The notes: generated from the letters alone by a model not told the origin. Numbered from the stretch's first letter, positions 53,168 to 62,713 are shown. The stretch is 64,000 nucleotides of DNA from Gordonia rubripertincta (GCF_038024875.1 NZ_CP136136.1:2480001-2544000); one strand, 5' to 3'. Numbers and translations are program-made.

Positions 53168-55288
53168 ATGAATGATCGACCGACCCACCGCCGCCGGCCG
53201 TCCCGCGAGGCGATGGCCAGCCTGCTCCGCCCGGAGCGCATCGCGCTCGTCGGCGCCAGTGACAAGAATCTGTTCTCCCGCAGGGCCTTTGCCCAGCACA
53301 GCCGGCTCACCGGCGCGCGCCCGATCACCCTGGTCAACCCCCGGACCAGCGTCGTGCACGGCGAGTCCACGGTCCCGTCGTGCCAGGACATCGACGGCGG
53401 TATCGACTGCGCGTTCCTGCTGACCCCGCAGGGCGCGACCGTCGAGGCGCTGCGCGACGCTGCCGCCGGTGGAGCGCGGGCGGCAGCGGTGCTCAGTCAG
53501 GGCTGGGCAGAGGAGGGGGAGACCGGCCGCGCCGCGCAGGCGGAGCTGGTGGCGGCGGCCGACGAACTCGGCGTCGTCCTGCTCGGGCCCAACCACCTCG
53601 GCTTCGCGAATCTGTGGGATCGGATCGCGATGTGTGCGCTCGGTCTGGACATGCCGATCGAGCCGGGCCCCTTCGCCCTGATCACACAGAGCGGTGCAGT
53701 GGGCTCCTCGCTGGTGGGCTACGCCGCCCGCAACGACGCGCGATTCAGCTTCGTGGTGACCACCGGCAACGAATCGATGGTCACCGTCGCCGACGTGCTC
53801 GACTATGTCGTCGACGACGAGAACACCAGGGCGATCGGCATCTTCGCCGAAACGATCCGCGACCCGGAGCTGTTCCGGATGGCCGCTCGCCGGGCCGCCG
53901 ACCGCGGCAAGGCGATCGTGATGCTCAAGGTCGGTGAGTCCGAACTCGCCGCCCAGACCGCCAAGGCCCACACCGGTGCCCTGGTCGGCGACGACCGGGT
54001 GATCGACGCAGTGCTCCGGCAGGAGGGCGTGATCCGGGTTCGATCGGTGGAGGACCTGATCAACACCGGCATGCTCTGCGCCCACACCGGACCGCTGCGT
54101 GCCCCGGGTGTCGCGGTCATGTCGGTCTCCGGCGGTGCCTGCGACCTGATCGCCGACCACGGTTCGGAGGTCGGCTTGCCGCTGCCGGCCATCTCGGCGG
54201 ACACCGCGGCCGCACTCACCGTGGTGTTGCCGCCCTCGGCGCACCCGCAGAACCCACTCGACGTCACCGGTGCGGCGGCCACCCGGCCGGAGGTCTGGCG
54301 TGGCGCCTTCGAGGCCCTGGCGCGTGAACCGGAGGTCGGCCTGATCGGTGCGGTCACGTCGCTGCCAACCGACGGTGAGCCGCAGCGGGTCGACACCTTC
54401 CGTGCGGTCGCCGAGGCGATCGAGGCCACCGGCGTGCCGGGTGCGATCCTGCCGCAGATCGACCAGCCGCAGTCCGAGGCGGTGCGACAGACCAAGTCCG
54501 ACACCGGGATCGACGTGGTAATGCCGGGCGTCGAACGGTTCGTCCGCGCCGCTGCCGGGTTGTCGCGGTGGTCGTCCTGGTTGCGCGAACGTGCGACCAC
54601 CACGGTTGCGCCGACCACGCTCGACGTCGTGCTCTCCGGTTCCGGCCCGGTCAGTGAAGCCGCTGCCCGGAACCTGCTCTCCGATGCCGGCATCGACTTC
54701 GTACCCGCTCGCCTGGCCGCCACCCGCGAGGACGCGCTCGCCGCCGCAGCCGACTTCGGTGGGGCTGTCGTTCTCAAGATGTCCTCGCCCGAGGTCGCCC
54801 ACAAGACCGAGATCGGCGGCGTGGAGCTCAACCTCGACGGCGCCGAGGCCGTCGGGGCGGCGTTCGACCGGCTGACCGCCCGTGCCGAGGCAGCGGGGGT
54901 AACCCTCGACGGCGTACTGGTCAGCCCGATGCGGACCGGTGGGGTGGAGTTGCTGGTCGGTGTCACCCGCGATGACGACTGGGGCCAGGTGTTGGCCATC
55001 GCCCTCGGCGGCGCGATGGTCGAACTTCTCGACGACAGCGCACTGCGGGTGCTGCCGGTGTCGCGGGCCGACGTCGCCACCGCGATCACCGAGCTCCGCG
55101 GCTACCGCCTGCTCACCGGTTTCCGCGGCAGCAAGCCTGCCGATCTGGACTCGGTGGTAAACACCGTCTTGCGGGTGACCGCGGTGGCCGAATCGCTCGG
55201 CGACGGGGTCGAATCGGTCGAGATCAATCCGTTGCTGGTCGCCGGTGACCGGGTCGAAGCCCTCGACGCGCTGATCACCAGGGCCTGA
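53168..55288 (+). CDS. ADP-forming acyl-CoA synthetase (acetate-CoA ligase family)
   Basis: A 706-residue nucleoside-diphosphate-forming acyl-CoA synthetase. An N-terminal CoA-binding domain (PERIALVGASDKNLFSRRAF), succinyl-CoA-ligase-like flavodoxin domains (LGVVLLGPNHLGFAN, ITQSGAVGSSL) and a C-terminal ATP-grasp (about 490-700: VVLKMSSPEVAHKTEIGGVELNL, EINPLLV). It would activate the acid formed by the aldehyde dehydrogenase. GAAAGGACC precedes the ATG at 53168. Substrate unknown. Confidence 0.92.
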   Translation: MNDRPTHRRRPSREAMASLLRPERIALVGASDKNLFSRRAFAQHSRLTGARPITLVNPRTSVVHGESTVPSCQDIDGGIDCAFLLTPQGATVEALRDAAAGGARAAAVLSQGWAEEGETGRAAQAELVAAADELGVVLLGPNHLGFANLWDRIAMCALGLDMPIEPGPFALITQSGAVGSSLVGYAARNDARFSFVVTTGNESMVTVADVLDYVVDDENTRAIGIFAETIRDPELFRMAARRAADRGKAIVMLKVGESELAAQTAKAHTGALVGDDRVIDAVLRQEGVIRVRSVEDLINTGMLCAHTGPLRAPGVAVMSVSGGACDLIADHGSEVGLPLPAISADTAAALTVVLPPSAHPQNPLDVTGAAATRPEVWRGAFEALAREPEVGLIGAVTSLPTDGEPQRVDTFRAVAEAIEATGVPGAILPQIDQPQSEAVRQTKSDTGIDVVMPGVERFVRAAAGLSRWSSWLRERATTTVAPTTLDVVLSGSGPVSEAAARNLLSDAGIDFVPARLAATREDALAAAADFGGAVVLKMSSPEVAHKTEIGGVELNLDGAEAVGAAFDRLTARAEAAGVTLDGVLVSPMRTGGVELLVGVTRDDDWGQVLAIALGGAMVELLDDSALRVLPVSRADVATAITELRGYRLLTGFRGSKPADLDSVVNTVLRVTAVAESLGDGVESVEINPLLVAGDRVEALDALITRA

Positions 55289-55295
55289 GGTGACC

Positions 55296-56381
55296 ATGCG
55301 ACGCGACAGCGTGACCTCGACTCCCGCCGACAAGGCGACGATCGAGGAGTTCCAGGCGGCACTTCACGCGGGCAGGCACGCCGAGGGGACGCGGCTGACC
55401 GGTGCCGTGCTGACGCCGGTCGGCTCCGGGGCGATGGCCGACACGTTCAAGGTTCGGCTGGCCTGGGACGCCCCCGGGGCAGACCCTGCCGGCCTGATCC
55501 TCAAGCGACCCGCGGTCGACAGTGCCGCCGCCGCCACCGCCGCCTCCCTCGGCGCCTACGAACGGGAGGCGCGTTTCTACAGCGAGTTGGCCCCACGCAC
55601 GCGTGTGCGTGCACCCCGTCTGTTCGGCGTGATCGACCACGCGGGGGCCGGGACGCCGGACACGGTCCTGCTCGAGGACCTCACCGAGCGACACCGGCCG
55701 GGCGACCAGCTCCGGGAGGTGCCCATCGACGAGCTCGACCGTGCGCGGCATCAGCTCGCTTTACTGCAGGCGCCGTTCTGGGAGGACGCCGCCACCGCCG
55801 AGCTTCCCTGGCTGCACCGCCGACTGGGCGTGCCGATCCCGGGGATCCTGGAACGGATGCAACGTTCCTGGCATTCGGTGACCGACACCATCGCGGCCGA
55901 CCTGCCCGCTGACGAACGCGAGTGCATCGACCGCTTCGTCGGATCTGCGGCCGAGTGGGCGCAGCTCAACCCGGGTCCGCAGACCCTGGTCCACCACGAC
56001 CTGCGAGCAGACAATCTGCTGTTCGGGGAGGGCGAGATCGTCCTCATCGACTGGCAGACCATCGGCTGGGGTTCGGCGATGTTCGATTTCGCCTACCTCG
56101 TCGGTACCTCGCTGGAGGTCGGTACGCGACGCGCGCATGAAGCAGAGCTTTTGCGCCGGCACGTAGCCGACCTGCAGGAACTGGGCGTGGACTGGACCGA
56201 GTCCGACGCGCAGGACATATATCGGTGGGCGGCCTGCGCGGTGCTGATGATGCTGGTGCCGCCCATCAGTTCGGTGAAGTCCAATCCCCGGATGTTCACG
56301 ATGTTCCGCCGGATGTTGAGCCTGGGCGCCCGACAAGCCCTCGACGCCGGCTCGCTCGATCTGCTCACCTCGCGCCCATGA
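55296..56381 (+). CDS. APH-fold (ecdysteroid-kinase-like) phosphotransferase, copy 1
   Basis: A 361-residue kinase of the aminoglycoside-phosphotransferase/choline-kinase fold. ATP-site region GSGAMADTFKVRLAW and LILKRPAVD. Catalytic motif TLVHHDLRADNLLF and metal motif VLIDWQTIGWGSAMFDFAYLVG. It resembles the paralogue at 59648-60685 throughout. It probably phosphorylates a small alcohol intermediate of the pathway. GAGGTGA supports the ATG at 55296; a GTG at 55290 is the alternative. Confidence 0.88.
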   Translation: MRRDSVTSTPADKATIEEFQAALHAGRHAEGTRLTGAVLTPVGSGAMADTFKVRLAWDAPGADPAGLILKRPAVDSAAAATAASLGAYEREARFYSELAPRTRVRAPRLFGVIDHAGAGTPDTVLLEDLTERHRPGDQLREVPIDELDRARHQLALLQAPFWEDAATAELPWLHRRLGVPIPGILERMQRSWHSVTDTIAADLPADERECIDRFVGSAAEWAQLNPGPQTLVHHDLRADNLLFGEGEIVLIDWQTIGWGSAMFDFAYLVGTSLEVGTRRAHEAELLRRHVADLQELGVDWTESDAQDIYRWAACAVLMMLVPPISSVKSNPRMFTMFRRMLSLGARQALDAGSLDLLTSRP

Positions 56382-56459
56382 CCCGATCCCGACAGTCCGC
56401 CTGATGAAGAACTTTCCTACCCAGACCCCTTCGCCATCCACTTCGACCAGGAGAATCCC

Positions 56460-56837
56460 ATGACCACTCATGAACCCGTCGTCGCCGATCCCGCCACCTT
56501 CGAAACAGTCGGCAAGGGACTCACCGTCTACGAGAGCGACGACCTCGTCGTGGGTCGCGCCAAGTGGCTCGAAACCCCTGGGGACGTCATCTCTTTCGTC
56601 GAGAGTGGCGAGGACGTCAGCGACGTCATCGTCATCGCCCGCGGCGGCACCACCACGTTCCTGGCGATGGCGCTCAACGCCGGCGTACGCGGTGTCATCA
56701 CCCTGCAGGGCGCGCCGGAGAGCCACCTCGGCATACTCAGCCGTGAATACGGCATCCCCTGCATCATGTCGGTGATCTTCGAACGCGGCGTACGCACCGG
56801 CCGGGGGAGACCATCCCGGCTGACGGAGTGCAGTTGA
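56460..56837 (+). CDS. Swivelling phospho-His domain (5' part of a probable larger, frameshifted gene)
   Basis: A 125-residue frame holding a PEP-utilising-enzyme mobile domain: VIVIARGGTTTFLAMALNAGVRG then His89 in APESHLGILSREYGIPCIM, the place of the phospho-acceptor His. After VRTGRG the frame runs into unrelated residues and stops at 56837. In the next frame, from about 56804, the expected continuation appears (GETIPADGVQLKLDIS) and leads without a break into the 670-residue frame at 56828. A single G missing from the G5 run at 56803-56807 would explain this. ATG at 56460 after AGGAGAAT. Confidence 0.75.
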   Translation: MTTHEPVVADPATFETVGKGLTVYESDDLVVGRAKWLETPGDVISFVESGEDVSDVIVIARGGTTTFLAMALNAGVRGVITLQGAPESHLGILSREYGIPCIMSVIFERGVRTGRGRPSRLTECS

Positions 56838-58840
56838 AGCTGGATATCTCGTCGCGGCCGGATGGCATCGTATCCGTGGAACCCGGTGCACCGGTGGATG
56901 ATTCTCCGGTCGACGCCGACACCGGTGGCGGGATGAGCCCGGAACAGATGGCCCAGATCCAAGCGTTGCTGGCCAAGTTCCAGGGCGAGGTGCCGCCCGG
57001 TCTGGAGGGCGATGCGATCATGCGGAAGCGCCTGGGCTCCAACGTACTCGATCTCGACGACCCGGAGTTCGACCGCGAGTTGAGCATCGACGAGACCAAC
57101 GACGTTCTGCATTACCTCGCCTGGAACGAGTGGGACGCTCTGGCTGCGCGTGCCACCGAGGGGGAGTCGGGGCTGATCCCGCGCCAGGAGTATGAGGCGA
57201 TGGGCATCATGGACAGCTGGTTCCACCACCCGTTGTGGCTCAAGGCTATTCAGGATCGTGTGGGGCCCGAAGGGATGACGGAGATCGCGGCGCGCGCCAA
57301 GAACGAGATCGGGACCAAGATCAACCTGCTGCACATCTGGGCCTGTGCCAGCGCGTCGAGCTTCGGCCGGGGAATCGCCCTCGAACTGAAGCTGCATGAC
57401 TTCGACTACCGGACCAGCGTGCTGCCCGCGGCGATGTCGACGGTGCGTCGCATGTACAAGGGCATCTGGGGTACGGGACCGATGTTCTCCTCGATGCGTG
57501 ACTACCGTGCGCCGATCCTGGACTCCGCCTGGATCGACCGTTTTTCATCTGATCGGATCGAGATCACCGGGGACGCCGAACGCTCCACCTTTCAGCGGTT
57601 CAACGGTGCGCTGGAGTTGCTCGGCTTCCTCGTCCACTTCGACAACCGACTCGGTCTGGGCGACAGTGGCCCGTACCCGACCGAGGACGGTGGTTTCGTC
57701 TTGGTCCGCGACCTGTTCATCAATGAACCGGCCTATGAATGGTCCTCGACCACCGAAGGTCTGCCGTACGCGGTGACCATTGCGATGAAGTTCGACGCCG
57801 ACTCCGGGTTGAAGGTCCGGGTGCAGGATCTGTCGACGATGTTCAGCGACCCTGCCAATTACCTGCCCCACGTCAAGGGTGTTTCGGTCTATGCCCGCGA
57901 CAAGTGGGACACACCCATGAGCGATGTGCGGGTGCTCTCGCTGGCCGACATGGACGACATGCGGGCCCGCGGCGAAGCCAGCTCGGAGGCGTTGTACAAG
58001 CACATCGCCTCGATGAGCCAGGAGGAGAAGGTGATGGCCGGCGCGGTCGTCTACGCCTCGGGCTTCGTGCTGCCCTTCGCACGGGCCGCAGGCATGGTCG
58101 ACGAACTGATCGCCGACCACGGGTTCATGAGCGTGCACCCGGTGCCCACCGCGAGCTACGAGACGATCATCAGCGGTGTGGCCGGGGAGATGATCCCGCG
58201 GCTGTTCCTGACCGGTACCTGGGCCAACGACGTGACGCAGGCCAGCGGTGACACCGTGGTCAGCGCCGAGCGCGAGTTCGAGGTACTGCACGCCACCCGG
58301 GTGCGCGGCTTTGCCACTGCCGAGCAGATCGCCACCAGCACCGGACTGGAGATCTCCCTCATCGAACAGTGTCTGACGGAGGCTGTCGAGGCCGGCTTCG
58401 TCAAGCAGCTCACCGGTCGGATCTCCGGTGCCCGTCTCACTCCCGCAGGTCGAGCCCGACTGCTGCTGCTCACCCAGAAGGAGGTCGGTGAGACCGAAAA
58501 GACGGGTCTGTCCTGCGCCTACGACGCCTTCCTCGCGCCCAACCGGGAATTCAAGGCGCTCACCACGCAGTGGCAGTCGGACAAGGACCTCGACGCGGTC
58601 CTGGCCGGGCTCGACCGCATTCACGGTGAGGTGAACCGGATCGTCGGTGATGCCTCGGCGGCGTCGGCGCGGTTCGGTAACTACCGAGGCCGTTTCGACG
58701 ACGCGCTGGCGCGGTTCCGGGACGGTGACGAGAGTGCGCTCGCCAGGCCGATGTCTGAGTCGTACCACGACATCTGGATGGAGCTGCACGAGGATCTGCT
58801 GGCCACCCTCGGTCGGCAGCGGGGCGACCATGACGAGTAG
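56828..58840 (+). CDS. Large protein linked to the swivelling domain, function unknown
   Basis: A 670-residue frame with no clear catalytic motif. It contains an early helical part (MSPEQMAQIQALLAKFQGEVPPGLEGD), HYLAWNEWDALAARA, a central region with LIPRQEYEAMGIMDSWFHHPLWLKAI and PYAVTIAMKFDADSGLKVRV, and a C-terminal winged-helix-like stretch (RGFATAEQIATSTGLEISLIEQCLTEA). If joined to the swivelling domain just upstream (one missing G), the protein would be about 793 residues. It would then be a PEP-utiliser-like protein with an unknown acceptor domain in place of the PEP barrel. Its stop overlaps the phosphatase start by 11 bp. Confidence 0.78.
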   Translation: MQLKLDISSRPDGIVSVEPGAPVDDSPVDADTGGGMSPEQMAQIQALLAKFQGEVPPGLEGDAIMRKRLGSNVLDLDDPEFDRELSIDETNDVLHYLAWNEWDALAARATEGESGLIPRQEYEAMGIMDSWFHHPLWLKAIQDRVGPEGMTEIAARAKNEIGTKINLLHIWACASASSFGRGIALELKLHDFDYRTSVLPAAMSTVRRMYKGIWGTGPMFSSMRDYRAPILDSAWIDRFSSDRIEITGDAERSTFQRFNGALELLGFLVHFDNRLGLGDSGPYPTEDGGFVLVRDLFINEPAYEWSSTTEGLPYAVTIAMKFDADSGLKVRVQDLSTMFSDPANYLPHVKGVSVYARDKWDTPMSDVRVLSLADMDDMRARGEASSEALYKHIASMSQEEKVMAGAVVYASGFVLPFARAAGMVDELIADHGFMSVHPVPTASYETIISGVAGEMIPRLFLTGTWANDVTQASGDTVVSAEREFEVLHATRVRGFATAEQIATSTGLEISLIEQCLTEAVEAGFVKQLTGRISGARLTPAGRARLLLLTQKEVGETEKTGLSCAYDAFLAPNREFKALTTQWQSDKDLDAVLAGLDRIHGEVNRIVGDASAASARFGNYRGRFDDALARFRDGDESALARPMSESYHDIWMELHEDLLATLGRQRGDHDE

Positions 58841-59651
58841 CGATGTACGGCCGGGCAGCGGCGTGATGATCACGCCGCTGCCCGGCACCACCAACACCCG
58901 CGACCTCGGCGGCCTGCCGACAACCGACGGACGGATCGTTTTCCGCGGCAGGCTGTTTCGCGGCGACGTGCTGGGGCCGGTGGGTTCGACGGCCGAGTGC
59001 TGCTGGTCGGACGAGCACGCCGCGGCGTACCGGGCGTTGGGTCTGCGTCTGGTGGTGGACCTCCGCTCGGAGCCGGAGGCGGAACTGGTGCCGTCGGCGT
59101 GGGGGACCGGCACCGGGGCGCGACTGCTGCACGCACCGGTCCCCGAAGGCGTCGAGGGCACCGAAACCGACTTCATGCGCATGCTGCGGGACGGGTCGGT
59201 CACGCGCTTCGGCCCGGCTGACCTCGGGGTCTGGTACAGCCAGGTCTTCGACCGCCGCGCCGACGTCTTCGGCCGGGTGGTCACCGAGATCGCTGATCCG
59301 CAGGGCAGACCGACCCTGATCCACTGCCATGCCGGCAAGGACCGTACAGGTCTGCTGGTCGCGCTGATCCTCGAAGTGATCGGGGTGCCGCGGGAGGCGA
59401 TCCTCGAGGACTACGCGGTCACCGGTGTCAACCGACGTCATGTTGCCGAGCAGGCCGAGCCGCTCATCGCCGAACTCGGGCTGGTCATGGACGAGGTCCG
59501 GACCTTCTTCGAATCGCCGCCGGCGGCGTTGTCGGCGGCACTGGGGTATCTCGACCGGGAGTACGGCGGTGCTGCGGGTTATCTGCGGGAGGCTGGCGGT
59601 GTGGAGTCGGAGCGGCTCGACGCTTTGCGCGAGGGGCTGCTCTCGCGATGA
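58830..59651 (+). CDS. Tyrosine-phosphatase-like (PtpB-type) protein
   Basis: A 273-residue phosphatase of the PtpB/Siw14-like DSP group. P-loop LIHCHAGKDRTGLLVALIL (Cys about 168), upstream general-acid region and NTRDLGGLPTTDGRIVFRGRLFRGD near the N-terminus. In this setting it could dephosphorylate a small phosphorylated metabolite instead of protein (inference). The start overlaps the previous frame by 11 bp and its stop overlaps the second kinase gene (ATGA). Confidence 0.9.
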   Translation: MTSSDVRPGSGVMITPLPGTTNTRDLGGLPTTDGRIVFRGRLFRGDVLGPVGSTAECCWSDEHAAAYRALGLRLVVDLRSEPEAELVPSAWGTGTGARLLHAPVPEGVEGTETDFMRMLRDGSVTRFGPADLGVWYSQVFDRRADVFGRVVTEIADPQGRPTLIHCHAGKDRTGLLVALILEVIGVPREAILEDYAVTGVNRRHVAEQAEPLIAELGLVMDEVRTFFESPPAALSAALGYLDREYGGAAGYLREAGGVESERLDALREGLLSR

Positions 59652-60685
59652 TCGTCCACGACTTCGTGACTGCCCTGAGCGATCAGTTGCCGCAGACCGA
59701 CGGGGTGGTCGAGGTGACCGCCACCCCATGCGGTGCCGGGCAACTCGCCGACAGCTTCCGCCTCGGTCTGCGGTACCGCGACGGGACGACCGGGCCGTCG
59801 AGCGTGTTCGTCAAACTGCCTCCCTCGGACGAGGCGTCGGCAACCACCGCACAGCGAATCGACGCCTTCGGCCGGGAGAGCTACTTCTACACCGATCTGC
59901 TGCCGCATCTGGAGGTCACCACGCCGCGGCTGCTCGGACTCGTCGACTTCGGTGACACCGGAACCGGCATCGTGCTGGAAGACCTGTCGACGCTTACCCG
60001 CCAGCTGGACCAGTTGCGCGACGGTACGCCGGCCCAGGTGGCCTCGGTGATGGATCAGCTGCCCGGGTTGCAGGCCCCATTCTGGGACGACGTGACCGCC
60101 GCCGGCGGCGACGAACGCTACTACAACCGGACGCAGGACCACATCGAGGGCCTGGCTGAGCGCTACCTGCAGTCGTGGCACCGTCACGGCGACACCGTGG
60201 GGGCCGGCCTCGACGCGCCGCAGCGTCACCTGGTGGAGAGGTTCGGTCAGCGATCGCGGGAGTGGGCAGCCGGGATCGCCGGTCCCCGAACCCTTGTCCA
60301 TCAGGATCTGCGGCTGGACAATCTGTTGTGGAGCGACGCGGATGGCGCTGTGCTGATCGATTGGCAGACACTGGCTTTCACGTCCCCGGCCTGGGACCCG
60401 GCTTTTCTGCTCGGAACCGCGTTACCCCCCGAACAACGCCGGCAGACCGAACGCGGCCTGATCGCCGGACATAGTGATGCGCTGGCTGCCCGCGGCATCA
60501 CCGGCTGGCCTCCGGAACGCGCGTGGACCGAGCATCGCCGCCTATCCGGATCGGTCCTGCTGGCGATGATCGCGGCGCTGGCCTTCGTGGCCCCGACCGA
60601 GCGCGGTTTCGCGATGTTCGCCTCGCTGATCGATCGCGGCACCCGCCAGGCACTCGACCTCGACCTGCTCGAATTCCTCGACTGA
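59648..60685 (+). CDS. APH-fold (ecdysteroid-kinase-like) phosphotransferase, copy 2
   Basis: A 345-residue kinase paralogous to the one at 55296. ATP-site region GAGQLADSFRLGLRY and VFVKLPPSDE. Catalytic TLVHQDLRLDNLLW and metal motif VLIDWQTLAFTSPAWDPAFLLG. Two such kinases in one operon suggests two hydroxyls or two successive intermediates are phosphorylated. Start ATG overlaps the phosphatase stop by 4 bp. Confidence 0.88.
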   Translation: MIVHDFVTALSDQLPQTDGVVEVTATPCGAGQLADSFRLGLRYRDGTTGPSSVFVKLPPSDEASATTAQRIDAFGRESYFYTDLLPHLEVTTPRLLGLVDFGDTGTGIVLEDLSTLTRQLDQLRDGTPAQVASVMDQLPGLQAPFWDDVTAAGGDERYYNRTQDHIEGLAERYLQSWHRHGDTVGAGLDAPQRHLVERFGQRSREWAAGIAGPRTLVHQDLRLDNLLWSDADGAVLIDWQTLAFTSPAWDPAFLLGTALPPEQRRQTERGLIAGHSDALAARGITGWPPERAWTEHRRLSGSVLLAMIAALAFVAPTERGFAMFASLIDRGTRQALDLDLLEFLD

Positions 60686-60695
60686 AAGAGACTCA

Positions 60696-61802
60696 ATGCT
60701 CAGCAAATGGGACGACTACCCGATTCATCAGGCACCGTTGCCGGCGACGACCACCATCGGGGCCGACCCCGGCCGGTACAACCGGCACTGGATGGCGATG
60801 CACGACAAGGACCTGACCACGCAGGTTGGCTTCGGGCTCAGCGTGCACCCGAACCGGGGGATCGTCGATGCCTCGTTCAGTGTGTCCCGGAACGGTGGGC
60901 AGAGGTCGGTCTTCGGCTCCGCGCCCCTGACTGTCGATTTCGACATGGAGGCGGCACCGCTTCGCCTCGAGGTAGTCGAACCCGGACGGGTGCTGCGGAT
61001 CGTCGTCGACGAGTATGACGGTGTGGCAGCCGATCTCACCTTCACCGCGGTCACCAAACACGTCGAGGACAGTCGGATGCGGCGCGACTCCGGCCACACC
61101 CTGATCTCCGAACGGCTGCGCACGGTGCAGTTCGGCGAATGGTCGGGGTGGTTCGAGGTCGACGGTGTGCGGACCGACTGCAGCCGGGATCAGTGGTGGG
61201 GCTTCCGCGACCGATCCTGGGGTTCTCGGACCACCGGCACGGTGAGCGAGGGCAAGGACTCGAAGAAGAAGAGCGGTATCTACTTCGCCTGGACACTGTT
61301 GCGTTTCGACGACGAATGCCTACTCGTGGCCGTCAACGAGAATGCGCAGGGTGTCAGCGAAGCCCGAACCGGGGTGGTGCTGCCCTTCCTTACGGAAGGG
61401 GAGAAGGCCTACGGCGACGACGAGAACCTGCTTCGCAGCGACGTTTTCCACTTCGACATCGACTACCGGCCCGGGACCCGGCGGGCTCGCGAGGTCGAGT
61501 TGACCGTCGGGCCCCGCGGGGCGATCTCGCGGCAGGTGACGATCGAGCCGAGGGTCGAGTTCCTGATGCAGGGACTGGGCTACTACCACCCGAAATGGAA
61601 GCACGGCACCGATCACCGTGGCGCTGCGGCGGGTTCGGACGCCTGGAATGTCGCCGACGCCGACCCGGCTCGGATCGAGAACGTTCACGCTCAGCAGATC
61701 TGTCGTGCGGTGCGTTCCGACGGCGCGGTGGGCCTCGGACTGTTTGAACACGTCGCGATCGGGCCGCATCTGCCGACCGGTTTCGACGAGGGCACGAGCT
61801 AG
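60696..61802 (+). CDS. AttH/CrtC-like lipocalin-type protein (DUF7064/7065-like)
   Basis: A 368-residue protein with the beta-rich look of the AttH/hydroxyneurosporene-synthase-like group: N-terminal MLSKWDDYPIHQAPLPATT, RYNRHWMAMHDKDLTTQVGFGLSVHPNRG, a central WSGWFEVDGVRTD...WWGFRDRSWGSRTTG block and SGIYFAWTLLRFDDECLL. CrtC relatives hydrate isoprenoid double bonds, so an isoprenoid-like substrate is possible but unproven. 10 bp after the second kinase gene. Confidence 0.82.
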   Translation: MLSKWDDYPIHQAPLPATTTIGADPGRYNRHWMAMHDKDLTTQVGFGLSVHPNRGIVDASFSVSRNGGQRSVFGSAPLTVDFDMEAAPLRLEVVEPGRVLRIVVDEYDGVAADLTFTAVTKHVEDSRMRRDSGHTLISERLRTVQFGEWSGWFEVDGVRTDCSRDQWWGFRDRSWGSRTTGTVSEGKDSKKKSGIYFAWTLLRFDDECLLVAVNENAQGVSEARTGVVLPFLTEGEKAYGDDENLLRSDVFHFDIDYRPGTRRAREVELTVGPRGAISRQVTIEPRVEFLMQGLGYYHPKWKHGTDHRGAAAGSDAWNVADADPARIENVHAQQICRAVRSDGAVGLGLFEHVAIGPHLPTGFDEGTS

Positions 61803-61813
61803 CGAGGGAGATC

Positions 61814-62703
61814 GTGTTGGCGTACGAAAGCGTTTTCAAGTCAGGACTTTTCGAGGGACAGACGGTCATCGTGACCGGTGGCGGCAGTGGGATCGGGCGC
61901 TGTACCGCCCACGAACTCGCCCATCTCGGGGCCAATGTGGCGATCGTCGGTCGCACGCAGGAGCGGCTGGACCGAGTCACCGCTTAGATCCGCGAGGACG
62001 GCGGCACTGTGGAGCCGTTCACTTGCGACATCCGCGACGAGGAGCGGGTGCAGCAGGTCGTGACCGAGGTTGTCGAGAGATTCGGTGGCATCCACGGTCT
62101 GGTGAACAATGCGGGCGGACAGTACAAGTCGCCGCTCGAGGACATCTCCACCAAGGGTTTCGAGGCGGTGGTGCGCAACAATCTCACCGGCGGCTTCATC
62201 TTCATGCGTGAAGTCTTCAACGGCTACATGAAGGAGCACGGCGGCTCGATCGTCAACATCATCGCCGACATCTGGCACGGGTGGCCCGGCTTCGGCCCAC
62301 TCCGGAGCGGCACGCGGCGGAATGCTGACCCTGTCGGAATCCGCGGCTGGGGAATGGGCGGAGTACGGCGTCCGGGTCAATGCGCTTGCACCGGGTTCCA
62401 TCGCGTCGAGCGGTCTGGACACTTATCCCGAGCATCAGCGCAGCTACATCCGCAATTCGGTGGTCCCTCGCCAGCCGCTGCGGCGCTTCGGATCGGAGTC
62501 GGAGGTTTCGGCCGGTATCGTCTTCCTGCTGTCGCCGGCGGCAGCGCTTTGTGACCGGCACCTGTCTGCGGATCGACGGAGCGGCACCCAACGGCCGGCG
62601 TTGGACGCTCAACGGTGCCGACAACAACGCCGTTTACAACGGCTTCCACCGCGCGCAGCGACCCAAGATCCTGGAGGGGAGCGGACTGACAGCCGACTGG
62701 TGA
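61814..62703 (+). pseudogene. SDR oxidoreductase with in-frame TAG and two insertions
   Basis: A decayed or mis-sequenced short-chain dehydrogenase (about 295 residues if repaired), like the enoyl-CoA reductase/PECR branch. Cofactor loop VTGGGSGIGRCTAHELAHLG is intact; a TAG at 61985-61987 stands where Glu would fit (VTA-stop-IREDGG). The NNAGGQYKSPLED segment follows. An extra base near 62295-62299 shifts the frame so that HSGAARGGMLTLSESAAGEWAEYG is read next, and another near 62546 restores FVTGTCLRIDGAAPNGRRW to the end (GLTADW). Last gene of the P450 operon, before a terminator. Confidence 0.8.
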
Positions 62704-62713
62704 GGGCGCGCGA

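Noticed and set aside
51959..55333. Very long open frame (over 1,100 codons) on the minus strand opposite the alcohol dehydrogenase and acyl-CoA synthetase genes
   Set aside because: Composition is the Arg/Gly/Asp/His-rich pattern of an antisense shadow in high-GC DNA; the plus-strand genes have clear family motifs throughout.
55296..60685. Aminoglycoside resistance by the APH-fold proteins
   Set aside because: Motifs fit the broad APH/choline-kinase fold, but the genes are embedded in a catabolic operon and resemble ecdysteroid-kinase-like members; no resistance context.
43862..61987. TAG read as a sense codon (reassignment) at 43862 and 61985
   Set aside because: TAG is used as the normal stop elsewhere in the window (for example moaE at 12372 and the PQQ protein at 30738), and the SDR gene has further frameshifts, so mutation or base error is simpler.
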